A DNA stretch of 64,000 bases from Oscillatoria sp. FACHB-1406 (GTDB lineage: Bacteria; Cyanobacteriota; Cyanobacteriia; Cyanobacteriales; Spirulinaceae): NCBI RefSeq assembly GCF_014698145.1, contig NZ_JACJSM010000002.1, forward strand, positions 310,001 to 374,000, given 5' to 3'. Every line of letters begins with the position of its first letter. Position 1 is the stretch's first letter. Below, one piece after another: positions 29,993 through 38,837 of the stretch. The translations under genes and the position numbers were made by a program. The notes beneath the pieces are model-generated. The model did not search any database. It had not been told where the DNA came from and worked only from the letters and a program-made list of their open reading frames with translations.

Positions 29993-30382
29993 ATGCTGAA
30001 ACTCACCTATCTGGAAAACGGATTCGATCTCGAACGGTTGGCTCAATCGCTGGAAGATTGGGTAGAAGTGCGAGTCCTCGTCGCGATGCGATCGGCAACG
30101 GCAATTTGCGTCGAACCGACGACGGCTTCTTTCCTCCTGCCGATCGATCTGCCCTATCTCAAAGAACTCGAAGCGCTGGCGATGCGCGAAGAGGGCGATA
30201 GTATCGCGCTGGCGGTTTGCGATGAAGAATATATCGAAGTTAGCCTGAACGGGACTTGGGTTTCTTCCGCGCCCGACGGCGAAGAAGGAGCCTTCGTAAC
30301 CGCATTAAGCGATCGCGTCGAGTTTTTCCTTTTTAAACTCTGGCAGGAGGCGCAATCTCTCGCCTCCGCCCTCCGCGATTGA
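29993..30382 (+). CDS. Small conserved cyanobacterial protein
   Basis: 129 residues, acidic, soluble and of unknown function. It begins MLKLTYLENGFDLERLAQSL and alternates beta and helical segments, including VEVRVLVAMRSATAICVEP and a C-terminal helix VEFFLFKLWQEAQSLASAL. No catalytic motif is visible. GCAGGAGAG precedes the ATG. It sits 14 bp after the HNH gene and before a terminator, so the two form an operon. Confidence 0.78.
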   Translation: MLKLTYLENGFDLERLAQSLEDWVEVRVLVAMRSATAICVEPTTASFLLPIDLPYLKELEALAMREEGDSIALAVCDEEYIEVSLNGTWVSSAPDGEEGAFVTALSDRVEFFLFKLWQEAQSLASALRD

Positions 30383-30386
30383 GATT

Positions 30387-30419
30387 GAGGCGCACTCGCT
30401 TTGCAAGTGCGTCTTTTTA
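30387..30419 (+). terminator. Intrinsic terminator of the HNH operon
   Basis: Stem GGCGCACT / AGTGCGTC with a short loop, then TTTTTAT, directly after the small conserved gene. Confidence 0.85.
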
Positions 30420-30488
30420 TTTGCGTTCCGAATTTAAGGGAAAACAAAAGGGCGATCGCGCGCGTTCGTGCCGATAATCCTCTACTTT

Positions 30489-31868
30489 CTACGCCAGAAA
30501 ATACGTTTTCACTAAAGCGCCATAATAAGCTCTCGCTTTTTTATCGATCAAAGCCGCCGGTAAATGAGAGAAATTCGATCGCGAAACGATATCGCTTTGA
30601 GGAATCGTAAAAACGGTTCTGTTATCGCTCTCCGTACCCGTTTGAAAATAAAAATATTTGCCTAAATCCTGTTCCTCTTCCTGACTGTATTTGCTTAAAA
30701 TTTCTATAATCTTGTCAAGCTCCGTTTGTGTCTTTTTAAAAACACTGCCATTAGAACGATAAGAATTAAAGAAAAGTGGCAAAGCTATCGGTCTGCCATC
30801 ATCGCGCCTTTTTTGAATTTCTGGGATATAAGATTGAATAACTTTAATCGCATTCTTCAAAGAAGAAAAATTATCGTGTTGAGTGGGAATCAAGACGACA
30901 TCGGAAGCGTAAACGCAGCTTTGGCTGTAAAAAGTCCAGTTCGCCGGACTGTCGATCAAAATATAATCGTATTGCGAAACAAGGGGAGAAAGCAATCGCT
31001 GCAAGCGAGTAATTCCGCCTTGTACCTTTGCCTGTTGAAATAGATCCGTATAAGCTTCGAGTTCGGGATCGGAAGGAATACAATCAAAAATTGGAATTAA
31101 CCGCTCATCCTTCAACGATTTAACATGATACTGTTGAATTGTTTCCTCAATCTCAAACTTACGACTGAGCATACAATCCGATAGTTTAATCACTCCCGCT
31201 CGAACATTAAGAATATCGGTGAGGTCGGACTGCTGGGGATCGAAATCAATAACCAGAACTTTTTTCTGATACGTCCAAGCTAAGGCTGCGGCTAAATTAA
31301 CCGTAGTCGTTGTTTTGCCAACACCGCCTTTATCGTTGTATAAACTCACGGTCAGCGCGCGCGGGGGAGACGCAATTAAAGCATTCAATCCGCCGATAAT
31401 TGTCTCGATATTAGACCGTTTAATTTCCAAAATGGAAGTCACCGGAAAAACGACTTTTCCGTGTTTGCGAAACAGTTGAATCCGATCGCCATTCGTGAGG
31501 ATGCCCCAAATCGCTGTTTTGCAATTAGCGGCACAGAGATGTCGGGCGAGTTGCGATCGCGCTTCTTGATATTGAGGAGTCGCCGAAGAAAAATCGATCG
31601 CGTCTCCCGTCGATTCGGCACGCCCTCGAACTTCAACTAAAAGTTCGGGTTCCTCCGGATGATTCGCGAAAATAATTTCCGTCTGACTCTTACGAGCCGC
31701 ATAATGAACGGGGCGTTCGCCGGGATGCGTGGGGAACTCCGGAAACCACTCCCAGCGAGAGAAGCCGAGTTCTTGCAACAGCGGCTCGACAAAATCGCTG
31801 CAAACCAGAGACTCTGTAGCGTCTTGAGGCAGATGCCGGAAAATCTGCTGCCAGTTAACATCGGACAT
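30489..31868 (-). CDS. ParA/MinD-type ATPase with N-terminal restriction-nuclease-like domain
   Basis: 459 residues from ATG 31868 (MSDVNWQQIFRHLP); an upstream in-frame TTG would add 28 residues. Residues 1-165 resemble the N-terminal nuclease-fold domain of type I restriction R subunits, with LLVEVRGRA in the place of the usual Glu-x-Lys motif and GILTNGDRIQLFRK after it; the changed Lys suggests a degenerate nuclease. Residues about 170-459 are a ParA ATPase: deviant Walker A NDKGGVGKTTTT, VLVIDFDPQQ and ILIDSPANW. No ParB or plasmid gene is adjacent. Chromosomal ParA-like proteins position cargo; the cargo is not evident. Confidence 0.85.
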   Translation of the reverse strand: MSDVNWQQIFRHLPQDATESLVCSDFVEPLLQELGFSRWEWFPEFPTHPGERPVHYAARKSQTEIIFANHPEEPELLVEVRGRAESTGDAIDFSSATPQYQEARSQLARHLCAANCKTAIWGILTNGDRIQLFRKHGKVVFPVTSILEIKRSNIETIIGGLNALIASPPRALTVSLYNDKGGVGKTTTTVNLAAALAWTYQKKVLVIDFDPQQSDLTDILNVRAGVIKLSDCMLSRKFEIEETIQQYHVKSLKDERLIPIFDCIPSDPELEAYTDLFQQAKVQGGITRLQRLLSPLVSQYDYILIDSPANWTFYSQSCVYASDVVLIPTQHDNFSSLKNAIKVIQSYIPEIQKRRDDGRPIALPLFFNSYRSNGSVFKKTQTELDKIIEILSKYSQEEEQDLGKYFYFQTGTESDNRTVFTIPQSDIVSRSNFSHLPAALIDKKARAYYGALVKTYFLA

Positions 31869-32058
31869 CTTAATGAAATGAAACTCCTCTAGTGCGGTTG
31901 AACCCTTCAGTTTGAGTATACAGGCACGATTTAGCGTCGTGCCAAGCGGCAAAAAACCCAGTATTTTTTCGGAGCATCCATTCCTTCCGGAAGAACCTCC
32001 CCTGCATCGGAAAGACTAGGAAGCACTACGCATATCGGTCATGGGGGTCGAAGTTTAG

Positions 32059-33891
32059 GTGAAGACAAAAATTAATTATCCTTTAGTCGGACAAATTCTG
32101 CGAGAGCGCTATCAAATTCTACAAGTTTTGGGCCGTGGGGCTTTCGGTCAGACTTACGCAGTTTGCGACTTGCTCGATCCCGCCCAGCCGCAATATGCTC
32201 TCAAACATTATCCGCGCCGCAGCGATCTCGTCCATCTGGTTCGTGCCAGCCAGCAAGCTTTTATCGCGGAAGCTCGCATTTTAAAAACCGTGGGACAGCA
32301 TCCGCAAATTCCTCAGTTCATCGATGCGTTCGAGCTAGAGGGGGGATGGTACTTAGTTCAAGAAGCGATCGCGGGGCAAACCCTCGCCGACTACCTTTCG
32401 GTGTTAAAACAGTGCGATCGCCTACAACGAGAGAGAGTCGCAATCTCGCTCCTTAAAGACGTTCTCAGCATTCTCGACTTCCTTCACGAGTGCGGCATCA
32501 TTCACTGCGATCTCAAGCCGAACAACCTGATTCAGCGCTCTGAAGACGCTCGGTGGGTGTTAATTGATTTTGGCAACGCCCAGCCGGTACGCTTGTCGTC
32601 TGAGGAACCATCCGCCCGTTCTGCAATTGCTGTGAGTCCATCGGGCTACCTCGCCGCCGAACTGTTAAACGGCAAACCCGTTCCCAGTAGCGATATTTAC
32701 GCCCTCGGCGCGATCGCAATTGAAATACTCACCGGACAAGATCCGGTTCGACTTCAACTGGATATCGATCGCGGCGAGCCGAGCGGCTGGCAGCGCCAAG
32801 ATACTCCCTTCGAGCAGATATTACAGCAAATGGTGCGCTCTGACCTGCAACAGCGCTATCCATCTGCTCAAGCCGTTTTAGAAGCGATCGAGGAGATCGA
32901 GACGGGAGCGGATATCTTGCTCTCCACCCCTTCAAACAGCCCGACACCCTTAACAACTTTAGCGGCTAACCGAGCTTGGCTCGAAGAAGTTATCGAAACG
33001 CAGAGCGAAAGCGCCACAGCAGAACGAGAGCAACTCGATGTTTCCTTTAATGCGAGTATTGGTCCGGCTGGAGTTGCCGTGGCGGTGAGTCAGACGCATC
33101 CCAACCCTTTCAGTAACATTCGCCTGCCCCAGTTTCCCTTTTTCGTCAGTACCAGCGTAACAATTGCAGCGGTTAACACGGCGGCGATCGCGTTGGGAAT
33201 GCACGCAATTAGCAATGTCGATAACGCCGATCCGGGCGAACAATTACTTTCTAGCGCCCGTAACGCTTATCAGAAGGGCGAATTCGATCGCGCGATCGCT
33301 CTGGCCAAAGCCATTCCCCCGGAAAGTTATTCCTATAAAGATTCTCAAGCCGCCCTCAGCCGGTGGCAGAAAAATTGGCAACAAGCATCGGCTCGTTTCC
33401 AAGAAATCGAGCAAGCCGTCGCGCAGCGACACTGGAACGACGTACTAACTCAAGCGAACAACTTTCCCGAAATCGCTTTTTGGCAAGAGAAATTAGCGCC
33501 GTTAATAGCAGAAGCCAAGGAAGGGGCAGAAGCAGAAGCCAAGAACTTGCTCGATAAAGCCTTCAATCGCGCCCGAGAGCGAGACTTCGCTCGCGCGATC
33601 GGCTACCTCGAACAAATTTCGCCCCAAACGACGACAGGAGCCAGCATTCAGCACAAACTGAATGAATATCGATCCAAACAACGCGTTCGCGCCGCCGTCC
33701 TGCTGCAAGAAGCCTACGAATTCGCCCAAAACCGACAATTTACCGAAGCGATCTCGCGGCTCGAGCAGATACCCCCAGATACCTCCGTTAGCGCGATCGC
33801 CCAAACTAAAATCGCCGAATACACTCAAAAACAAGAAATTAAAGCTAAAGTCAACCCTTTACCCGCGCTTTATCTGCGAGTCGCCCCTTAA
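32059..33891 (+). CDS. Serine/threonine protein kinase, membrane-anchored, C-terminal TPR-like repeats
   Basis: 610 residues from GTG 32059. The kinase domain occupies about 18-285: glycine loop GRGAFGQTYA, Lys49 in YALKHY, catalytic loop IIHCDLKPNN, IDFGNA, and SDIYALGAIAIEILTG. The usual HRD Arg is Cys here, so activation-loop control may differ. One helix near 355-380 (VTIAAVNTAAIALGM) crosses the membrane. After it come four copies of a helix pair ending in residues like ARAIGYLEQIS and TEAISRLEQIP, a TPR-like array outside the membrane. It could sense envelope signals. No phosphatase gene is adjacent. Confidence 0.93.
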   Translation: MKTKINYPLVGQILRERYQILQVLGRGAFGQTYAVCDLLDPAQPQYALKHYPRRSDLVHLVRASQQAFIAEARILKTVGQHPQIPQFIDAFELEGGWYLVQEAIAGQTLADYLSVLKQCDRLQRERVAISLLKDVLSILDFLHECGIIHCDLKPNNLIQRSEDARWVLIDFGNAQPVRLSSEEPSARSAIAVSPSGYLAAELLNGKPVPSSDIYALGAIAIEILTGQDPVRLQLDIDRGEPSGWQRQDTPFEQILQQMVRSDLQQRYPSAQAVLEAIEEIETGADILLSTPSNSPTPLTTLAANRAWLEEVIETQSESATAEREQLDVSFNASIGPAGVAVAVSQTHPNPFSNIRLPQFPFFVSTSVTIAAVNTAAIALGMHAISNVDNADPGEQLLSSARNAYQKGEFDRAIALAKAIPPESYSYKDSQAALSRWQKNWQQASARFQEIEQAVAQRHWNDVLTQANNFPEIAFWQEKLAPLIAEAKEGAEAEAKNLLDKAFNRARERDFARAIGYLEQISPQTTTGASIQHKLNEYRSKQRVRAAVLLQEAYEFAQNRQFTEAISRLEQIPPDTSVSAIAQTKIAEYTQKQEIKAKVNPLPALYLRVAP

Positions 33892-34161
33892 ACCCACCCC
33901 GACTCCACCCAGAAGCTAGCGGAATGCCAATCTTGTCAAAAAACCGAAAGCGAGGTTAGTCTAAGAACAGGCAGCACGTCGCTGGGAACTCAAACTGCCG
34001 TTAATCCGTCAACTCAACCAGTCGGGGTGCATTATACCAAAACTGGCTGAGAATTTTTTGGCCTTGGATTCCCGCTCGGACTTTGTATAACCAACTCGTC
34101 CGAAAAAAAGCGCTCCGCAGAGGTAGCACTCTAAAGAACATTCAGATTCTGTTATCGAGTT

Positions 34162-34932
34162 ATGGTGGGTTTCTACACAGCAATTCGTTCTCGAGGTCTC
34201 CTTGTCAGCCTTCTCGCTTCTATGATGTGGATGAATGGCAACGGTATGACTCAACTCAGCGCCCTCGCCCAGCCAGCTTGGGAGGTTAGCGTCAACTTCC
34301 CCAAAGCTTCGGGCAACAGTGGCAGCCCCAGGCAAACGACCGGAGCGGGCAACCGCAACGGGACTTGCACGATCCGCAAGGATAGTCAACCCGGAATGAC
34401 GGCTATAATGCCGGTTGGTAATATCGGGACGACAGTGGCAGCCAACCCTTCTCTATCGATTTATATCCCTCAAACCAATGCTAAACGACTTGAAGTCGTG
34501 ATTGCAGAGGTAGCGTTTGCAGAGGAAGAATTTAAAGAAGTGTACGTCAAAAGCGATTTTGTAATTCCTGTTGCTCTTAAAGAGGATCCGGGAATTATAA
34601 CTTTGAAGCTAGACGGGGCGAACTTGGAACCCAATAAGTTGTATAAGTGGACTTTCACAGCATTCTGTGGCGATGCCAACGATTTTTCTAAGGCAGAAAA
34701 AGTCTGGGGACTCTTCGAGCCGAAGGAATTGTCGGCGGACTTGAGACGGCAACTGGAAGGGGCTACTCCCTTAGAACAAGCTAAATTGTACGCCCAAGCG
34801 GGGATTTGGAATGAAACTTTAGCGCTCGTGTCCTCCTTGCGTGCATCTAATCCTCGAGAGTGGACGGAGTTATTGCACTCCATCGATCTTAACAACCTAG
34901 ATTCGGCTCCGTTGCTCGAGTCAAACCCTTGA
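34162..34932 (+). CDS. DUF928-family exported protein, copy 1
   Basis: 256 residues with a signal peptide ending near LSALAQPAW. The mature part has the DUF928 pattern: a Gly/Arg-rich start (TTGAGNRNGTC), MTAIMPVGNIGTTVAANPSL, a beta-rich middle, LEPNKLYKWTFTAFCGD, and the helical tail LEQAKLYAQAGIWNETLALV. Molecular function is unknown; in cyanobacteria these proteins often lie beside CHASE2 sensors, as here. Two further copies follow in tandem, the next one broken. Confidence 0.85.
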   Translation: MVGFYTAIRSRGLLVSLLASMMWMNGNGMTQLSALAQPAWEVSVNFPKASGNSGSPRQTTGAGNRNGTCTIRKDSQPGMTAIMPVGNIGTTVAANPSLSIYIPQTNAKRLEVVIAEVAFAEEEFKEVYVKSDFVIPVALKEDPGIITLKLDGANLEPNKLYKWTFTAFCGDANDFSKAEKVWGLFEPKELSADLRRQLEGATPLEQAKLYAQAGIWNETLALVSSLRASNPREWTELLHSIDLNNLDSAPLLESNP

Positions 34933-34969
34933 TGCAATGGTATGTTTTCCTCACAGGAGGTGAATAAAA

Positions 34970-35365
34970 ATGATGTTAATTCGGAACGCGAAGGTCGCTC
35001 CGGGTGCGAGCGCGGTTCTGCTGTTGCCAACATTATTTGGGTTTACTGCCCCTTCATCTCCTGTGAGTGCGAACAGTACCGAACAACTCATCAGCGTTAA
35101 GTTTCCCCGGGATTGCGGCGCTAACGGGGCAGAGCGCACGGCTCCTGGTGATTACAAAAGCCCCTGCATCAGTCACGGTACGACCGTTTTGATGCCGCTT
35201 GATAACATCGGTACAACGCTCGCCGCCGCTCCGTACCTTGGCGTTTCTCTTCCTCAAACAACGGCTTAGTTTGCTGAAGTCAGCATTGAAGAAGGAGAGC
35301 GAGAAGGCGATCGCATCGGCTCCGTTTCTGGATTAAAAGGCTCGATTGATTTGACTATATCCTAA
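34970..35365 (+). pseudogene. DUF928-family protein, copy 2, broken by in-frame stop and truncated
   Basis: It starts MMLIRNAKVAPGAS behind a perfect AGGAGGTG and keeps a signal peptide, EQLISVKFPRD and VLMPLDNIGTTLAAAPYLGV, all matching the neighbouring copies. A TAG at 35267-35269 interrupts it after PQTTA. The frame then continues in phase (FAEVSIEEGEREGDRIG, LKGSIDLTIS) to TAA at 35363-35365. The C-terminal third present in copies 1 and 3 (Trp-Thr-Phe core and helical tail) is missing. A short 99-residue product could still be made. Confidence 0.8.
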
Positions 35366-35381
35366 CAATGAGGTGATTGAT

Positions 35382-36266
35382 ATGATGTTATTGCAAAAAT
35401 GGGGATTCGCGACTGGCGCGATCGCCCTTCTGATGTCCCCAGCCCTGTTCGGCTTTACCAACCTTCCAGCCTCCCCGCAGTCATCGAGCCGCATCGAACA
35501 ACTAATTAGCCTTAGATTTCCCTCTTCTGGGGGCAGCCGACCTGCTCGTACTACGGGTGCTGCTTCCCGCAGCGAGTGCAACATCGAAAAGGGCAAAGGA
35601 ATTTCCTCCGTAACCGCCCTGATGCCGATTGACAACATTGGAACCACCGTCGCCGCCGACCCGAACCTCTTCGTGTATATTCCCAAAAGCAAGATTGAAG
35701 GCGGAGAAGTCTCGATTATTGATGTTGCAACACAACAAGAAGTTTACCTAGAGCGATTCGACCTATCCAACAAACCGGTCGATGCTCGCGGGATCGTTAA
35801 GCTCTCCTTAAACGGTGCAAAGCTCGAACCCAACAAGACTTACCATTGGACCTTTACCCCTTTCTGCGATGTGACCAATGGAATTCCCGGCTACGATCAA
35901 ACGTTTGTTGAAGGACAGTTTCAGCGCACGAGTCTGAGTACCGCAGACAGCGAGCAACTCCAAGAGGCTAGCACGCCCTTACAACGTGCAGAAATCTACG
36001 CTAGAGCTAAGGTTTGGAATGAAACCTTGACCCTGGTTCGAGAAGCCAGCAAGACTACTCCCCAAGAATGGCAGACGCTGCTCGAATCGGTTCAACTCGA
36101 GGATTTAGCCCGAGCGCCTTACTTTGGAGAATCGCCCGTATTATCAGAAGAAAAAATGGGTGCAGAAGCATCGGAACTCGATTCGATGCGATCGCCCGAT
36201 TCGCCCAATGCGCCCAATGCACCCAATGCGATAAATTCCTCCACTCCTATTGAGGGACTTTGGTAG
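35382..36266 (+). CDS. DUF928-family exported protein, copy 3
   Basis: 294 residues from ATG 35382, preceded by GAGGTGATT. A signal peptide (MMLLQKWGFATGAIALLMSP) is followed by EQLISLRFPSSGGSRPART, VTALMPIDNIGTTVAADPNL, LEPNKTYHWTFTPFCD and the tail TPLQRAEIYARAKVWNETL. The C-terminus ends in a low-complexity Asn/Ala/Pro run (SPNAPNAPNAINSS) coded by a short triplet-like DNA repeat. It is the last of three tandem copies and lies 285 bp before the CHASE2-cyclase. Confidence 0.87.
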   Translation: MMLLQKWGFATGAIALLMSPALFGFTNLPASPQSSSRIEQLISLRFPSSGGSRPARTTGAASRSECNIEKGKGISSVTALMPIDNIGTTVAADPNLFVYIPKSKIEGGEVSIIDVATQQEVYLERFDLSNKPVDARGIVKLSLNGAKLEPNKTYHWTFTPFCDVTNGIPGYDQTFVEGQFQRTSLSTADSEQLQEASTPLQRAEIYARAKVWNETLTLVREASKTTPQEWQTLLESVQLEDLARAPYFGESPVLSEEKMGAEASELDSMRSPDSPNAPNAPNAINSSTPIEGLW

Positions 36267-36551
36267 ACTGGCTTCCCTGTCGCGATCGCCCCCTAGAAAG
36301 CGAGAAAGGTGCGCAAATCTGCGGTATGATGGGGGCAGAAGGTTCAGCACGATGCTCCATCGCTAGCTTTTCAGCGATCGGGAAAGGACAAAGACCTTAC
36401 AAATCGCGCTCTTCAAAAAATGCACGCCGCCCCAACTCCCTTCTACTCGATCGAACTTTGACGATCCCTTTTTCTAGAAGGTGTCTCGGTTGCCCCGGCT
36501 CGCCTCCTCCACCCGCCGATTTGACCGCGCTGCCGCGCAACTAGGAAGCTC

Positions 36552-38825
36552 ATGCAGATTGACCTCAAACAGTTTCTTTGGCGATCGCGCAGCGTGTGGA
36601 TAACAACTCCGTTAATTGCCTTGCTCGTCATTGGCGCGCGCCTTGCTGGTGTTTTACAAGCTTGGGAATGGGCGGCTTACGATCGCTATATGCACTTGCG
36701 CCCTGGAGAGGGAGGAGACGATCGCGTCGTTATCGTCGGCATCACCGAAAAAGACATCCAAGAGGTCGGCCGTGCCATTATGCCCGATGGCATCTACGCC
36801 GCCTTAATCGAGAAACTCAAGAGCCGAAACCCCCGCGTCATCGGTCTCGATATTTATCGCGACCAACCCGTCGAACCGGGTCATAACGAACTCGTCAAAG
36901 TTTTTCAAACCACTCCCAACCTCATCGGCATCGAAAAAGTCATCGGTAACAGCGATCTGCAACGCGTAGCCCCGCCCCCCGCCTTAAAACAGAAAGATCC
37001 GCCCCAAGTGGGAGCCAACGACATCTTAATCGATACCGATAAAATTATTCGGCGTTCCTTTATCTCGCTCCCCGACCCAGAAAACGAACAAGCCTCCATC
37101 CCCAGTTTTCCCATGTATGCAGCAGCGCTCTACCTCGAGCGCGACGGTATCGAGTTGGGTGAAACCGGCCCGAACGAATGGAAACAATGGACGCTTGGGA
37201 ACACATTACTGAGGCGCTTCGATAGTAACGATGGGGGTTACGTTCGCGCCGATAGCCGGGGCTACCAAATCTTAATCAACTATCGCGGTCCGGTAAGAAC
37301 CTTTAACACCGTCTCCTTAATGGATGTCCTCAAAGACCGCATTCCAGCCGATTGGGGACGCGATCGCATCATCCTCATCGGTATGGTCGGTGACAGTTCC
37401 AACGACCTCTTTTATATCCCCTACAGCAACAATCTCATCAGTACGCCCGACCCCGTTCCCGGAGTCGAAATACACGCCAACCTCGCCAGCCAAATCCTCA
37501 GCAGCGTTCTCGACAGTCGCCCCCTTTTTCGCAGTTGGCCCGAACCCCTCGAATATCTCTGGATTTTTGCTTGGTCTGGCATCGGTGCATTCATAGCATG
37601 GCGCACCATGCGCTACACCGGAGAAGCGCGCACTTTACTCCTTAAAGCCTCGAGCATCGTTATCGTCGCCGCCGCCAGCCTAGTAGGAAGTACCTACTTA
37701 GCCTTTTTACAGGGATGGTGGATTCCCGTCGTTCCCCCCATGCTTGCCTTCGTGGGTTCTGCCAGTGCCATTACCGCCTTAATTGCGCGCAGCGCTGGCG
37801 ACATCCGCAAAACCTTCGGACGCTACCTAACGGATGCCGTCGTCGCCAACCTCCTCGAACACCCGGAAGGCTTAAAAATGGGCGGAGAACGCCGCAAGAT
37901 TACCATCCTCACTTCCGACTTGCGCGGTTTTACGGCTCTATCCGAACGCTTATCGCCCGAGGAAGTGGTGAAAATTCTCAACTTCTATCTCAGCCACATG
38001 GCCGATACGATCGCGCAGTATCAAGGTACGATCGATGAATTCATGGGCGATGGCATTTTAGTCTTATTCGGTGCGCCCACCGCTCGCCACGACGACCCCG
38101 AACGTGCTGTTGCTTGCGCCATTGCCATGCAGCAAGCAATGTCGCAAGTCAATAGCCAAATGCAAGCTTGGGGACTGCCCAACCTCGACATGGGCATTGG
38201 CATCAACACCGGCGAAGTCGTCGTCGGTAACATCGGCTCTGAAAAGCGCACTAAATACGGCATCGTTGGCAGTCAAGTCAACCTCACTTATCGCATCGAA
38301 TCCTACACCACGGGCGGACAAATCTTGATTTCTGAAACAACCCTTAAAGAGGTTAATGCGGACATCAAAACCAACGGTTCCAAAGAAGTCTCGCCTAAAG
38401 GTGTAGCTCAACCCATTCGCATCTACGACGTGGGCGGTATTGGCGCGCCCTACTCTCTCACCCTGACCAAAGAAGAAGAAATCTATTACCCGCTCGCCGA
38501 ACCCATTTCTCTCCAATACGCTGTTATTGAAGGCAAAGATATCGGGAATACTACCTATTGGGGTCACTTAATTCAGTTATCGGCAAAAGGAGGTCAAGTG
38601 CGCTTAGAGAAGCGCGAAAACAGCAACCTTCCCCCTGCCCTCGGTAACATTAAGCTGAATTTCTCGGGATTGGATTCGGTTGAAGCGCTCCAAGATGAAG
38701 ACGTTTATGCCAAGGTGCTAGAGGAGCCAGCAAGCCAGGGCTGCTTCTATATCCAGTTCACTGCTAAATCCCCAAAAGTGGACGCAAAGCTCAAGGAAAT
38801 TTATACAGCCACTAAAGCTAGCTAG
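36552..38825 (+). CDS. CHASE2-nucleotidyl cyclase (residues point to cGMP) with C-terminal PilZ-like domain
   Basis: 757 residues. Short N-terminal helix about 15-35, extracytoplasmic CHASE2 sensor 40-325, three membrane helices about 333-412, cyclase domain about 425-600, then about 130 residues that look PilZ-like (LIQLSAKGGQVRLEK). Metal aspartates are Asp456 (LTSDLRGF) and Asp500 (FMGDGILVLF). The purine-recognition positions hold Glu496 and Gly570 rather than Lys/Thr, with catalytic Asn577 and Arg581 kept. A Glu at the first site is typical of guanylyl cyclases, including Synechocystis Cya2, which I recall also as a CHASE2 protein. A metallo-hydrolase gene follows 12 bp later. Confidence 0.9.
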   Translation: MQIDLKQFLWRSRSVWITTPLIALLVIGARLAGVLQAWEWAAYDRYMHLRPGEGGDDRVVIVGITEKDIQEVGRAIMPDGIYAALIEKLKSRNPRVIGLDIYRDQPVEPGHNELVKVFQTTPNLIGIEKVIGNSDLQRVAPPPALKQKDPPQVGANDILIDTDKIIRRSFISLPDPENEQASIPSFPMYAAALYLERDGIELGETGPNEWKQWTLGNTLLRRFDSNDGGYVRADSRGYQILINYRGPVRTFNTVSLMDVLKDRIPADWGRDRIILIGMVGDSSNDLFYIPYSNNLISTPDPVPGVEIHANLASQILSSVLDSRPLFRSWPEPLEYLWIFAWSGIGAFIAWRTMRYTGEARTLLLKASSIVIVAAASLVGSTYLAFLQGWWIPVVPPMLAFVGSASAITALIARSAGDIRKTFGRYLTDAVVANLLEHPEGLKMGGERRKITILTSDLRGFTALSERLSPEEVVKILNFYLSHMADTIAQYQGTIDEFMGDGILVLFGAPTARHDDPERAVACAIAMQQAMSQVNSQMQAWGLPNLDMGIGINTGEVVVGNIGSEKRTKYGIVGSQVNLTYRIESYTTGGQILISETTLKEVNADIKTNGSKEVSPKGVAQPIRIYDVGGIGAPYSLTLTKEEEIYYPLAEPISLQYAVIEGKDIGNTTYWGHLIQLSAKGGQVRLEKRENSNLPPALGNIKLNFSGLDSVEALQDEDVYAKVLEEPASQGCFYIQFTAKSPKVDAKLKEIYTATKAS

Positions 38826-38837
38826 CCAGTCAGACCG

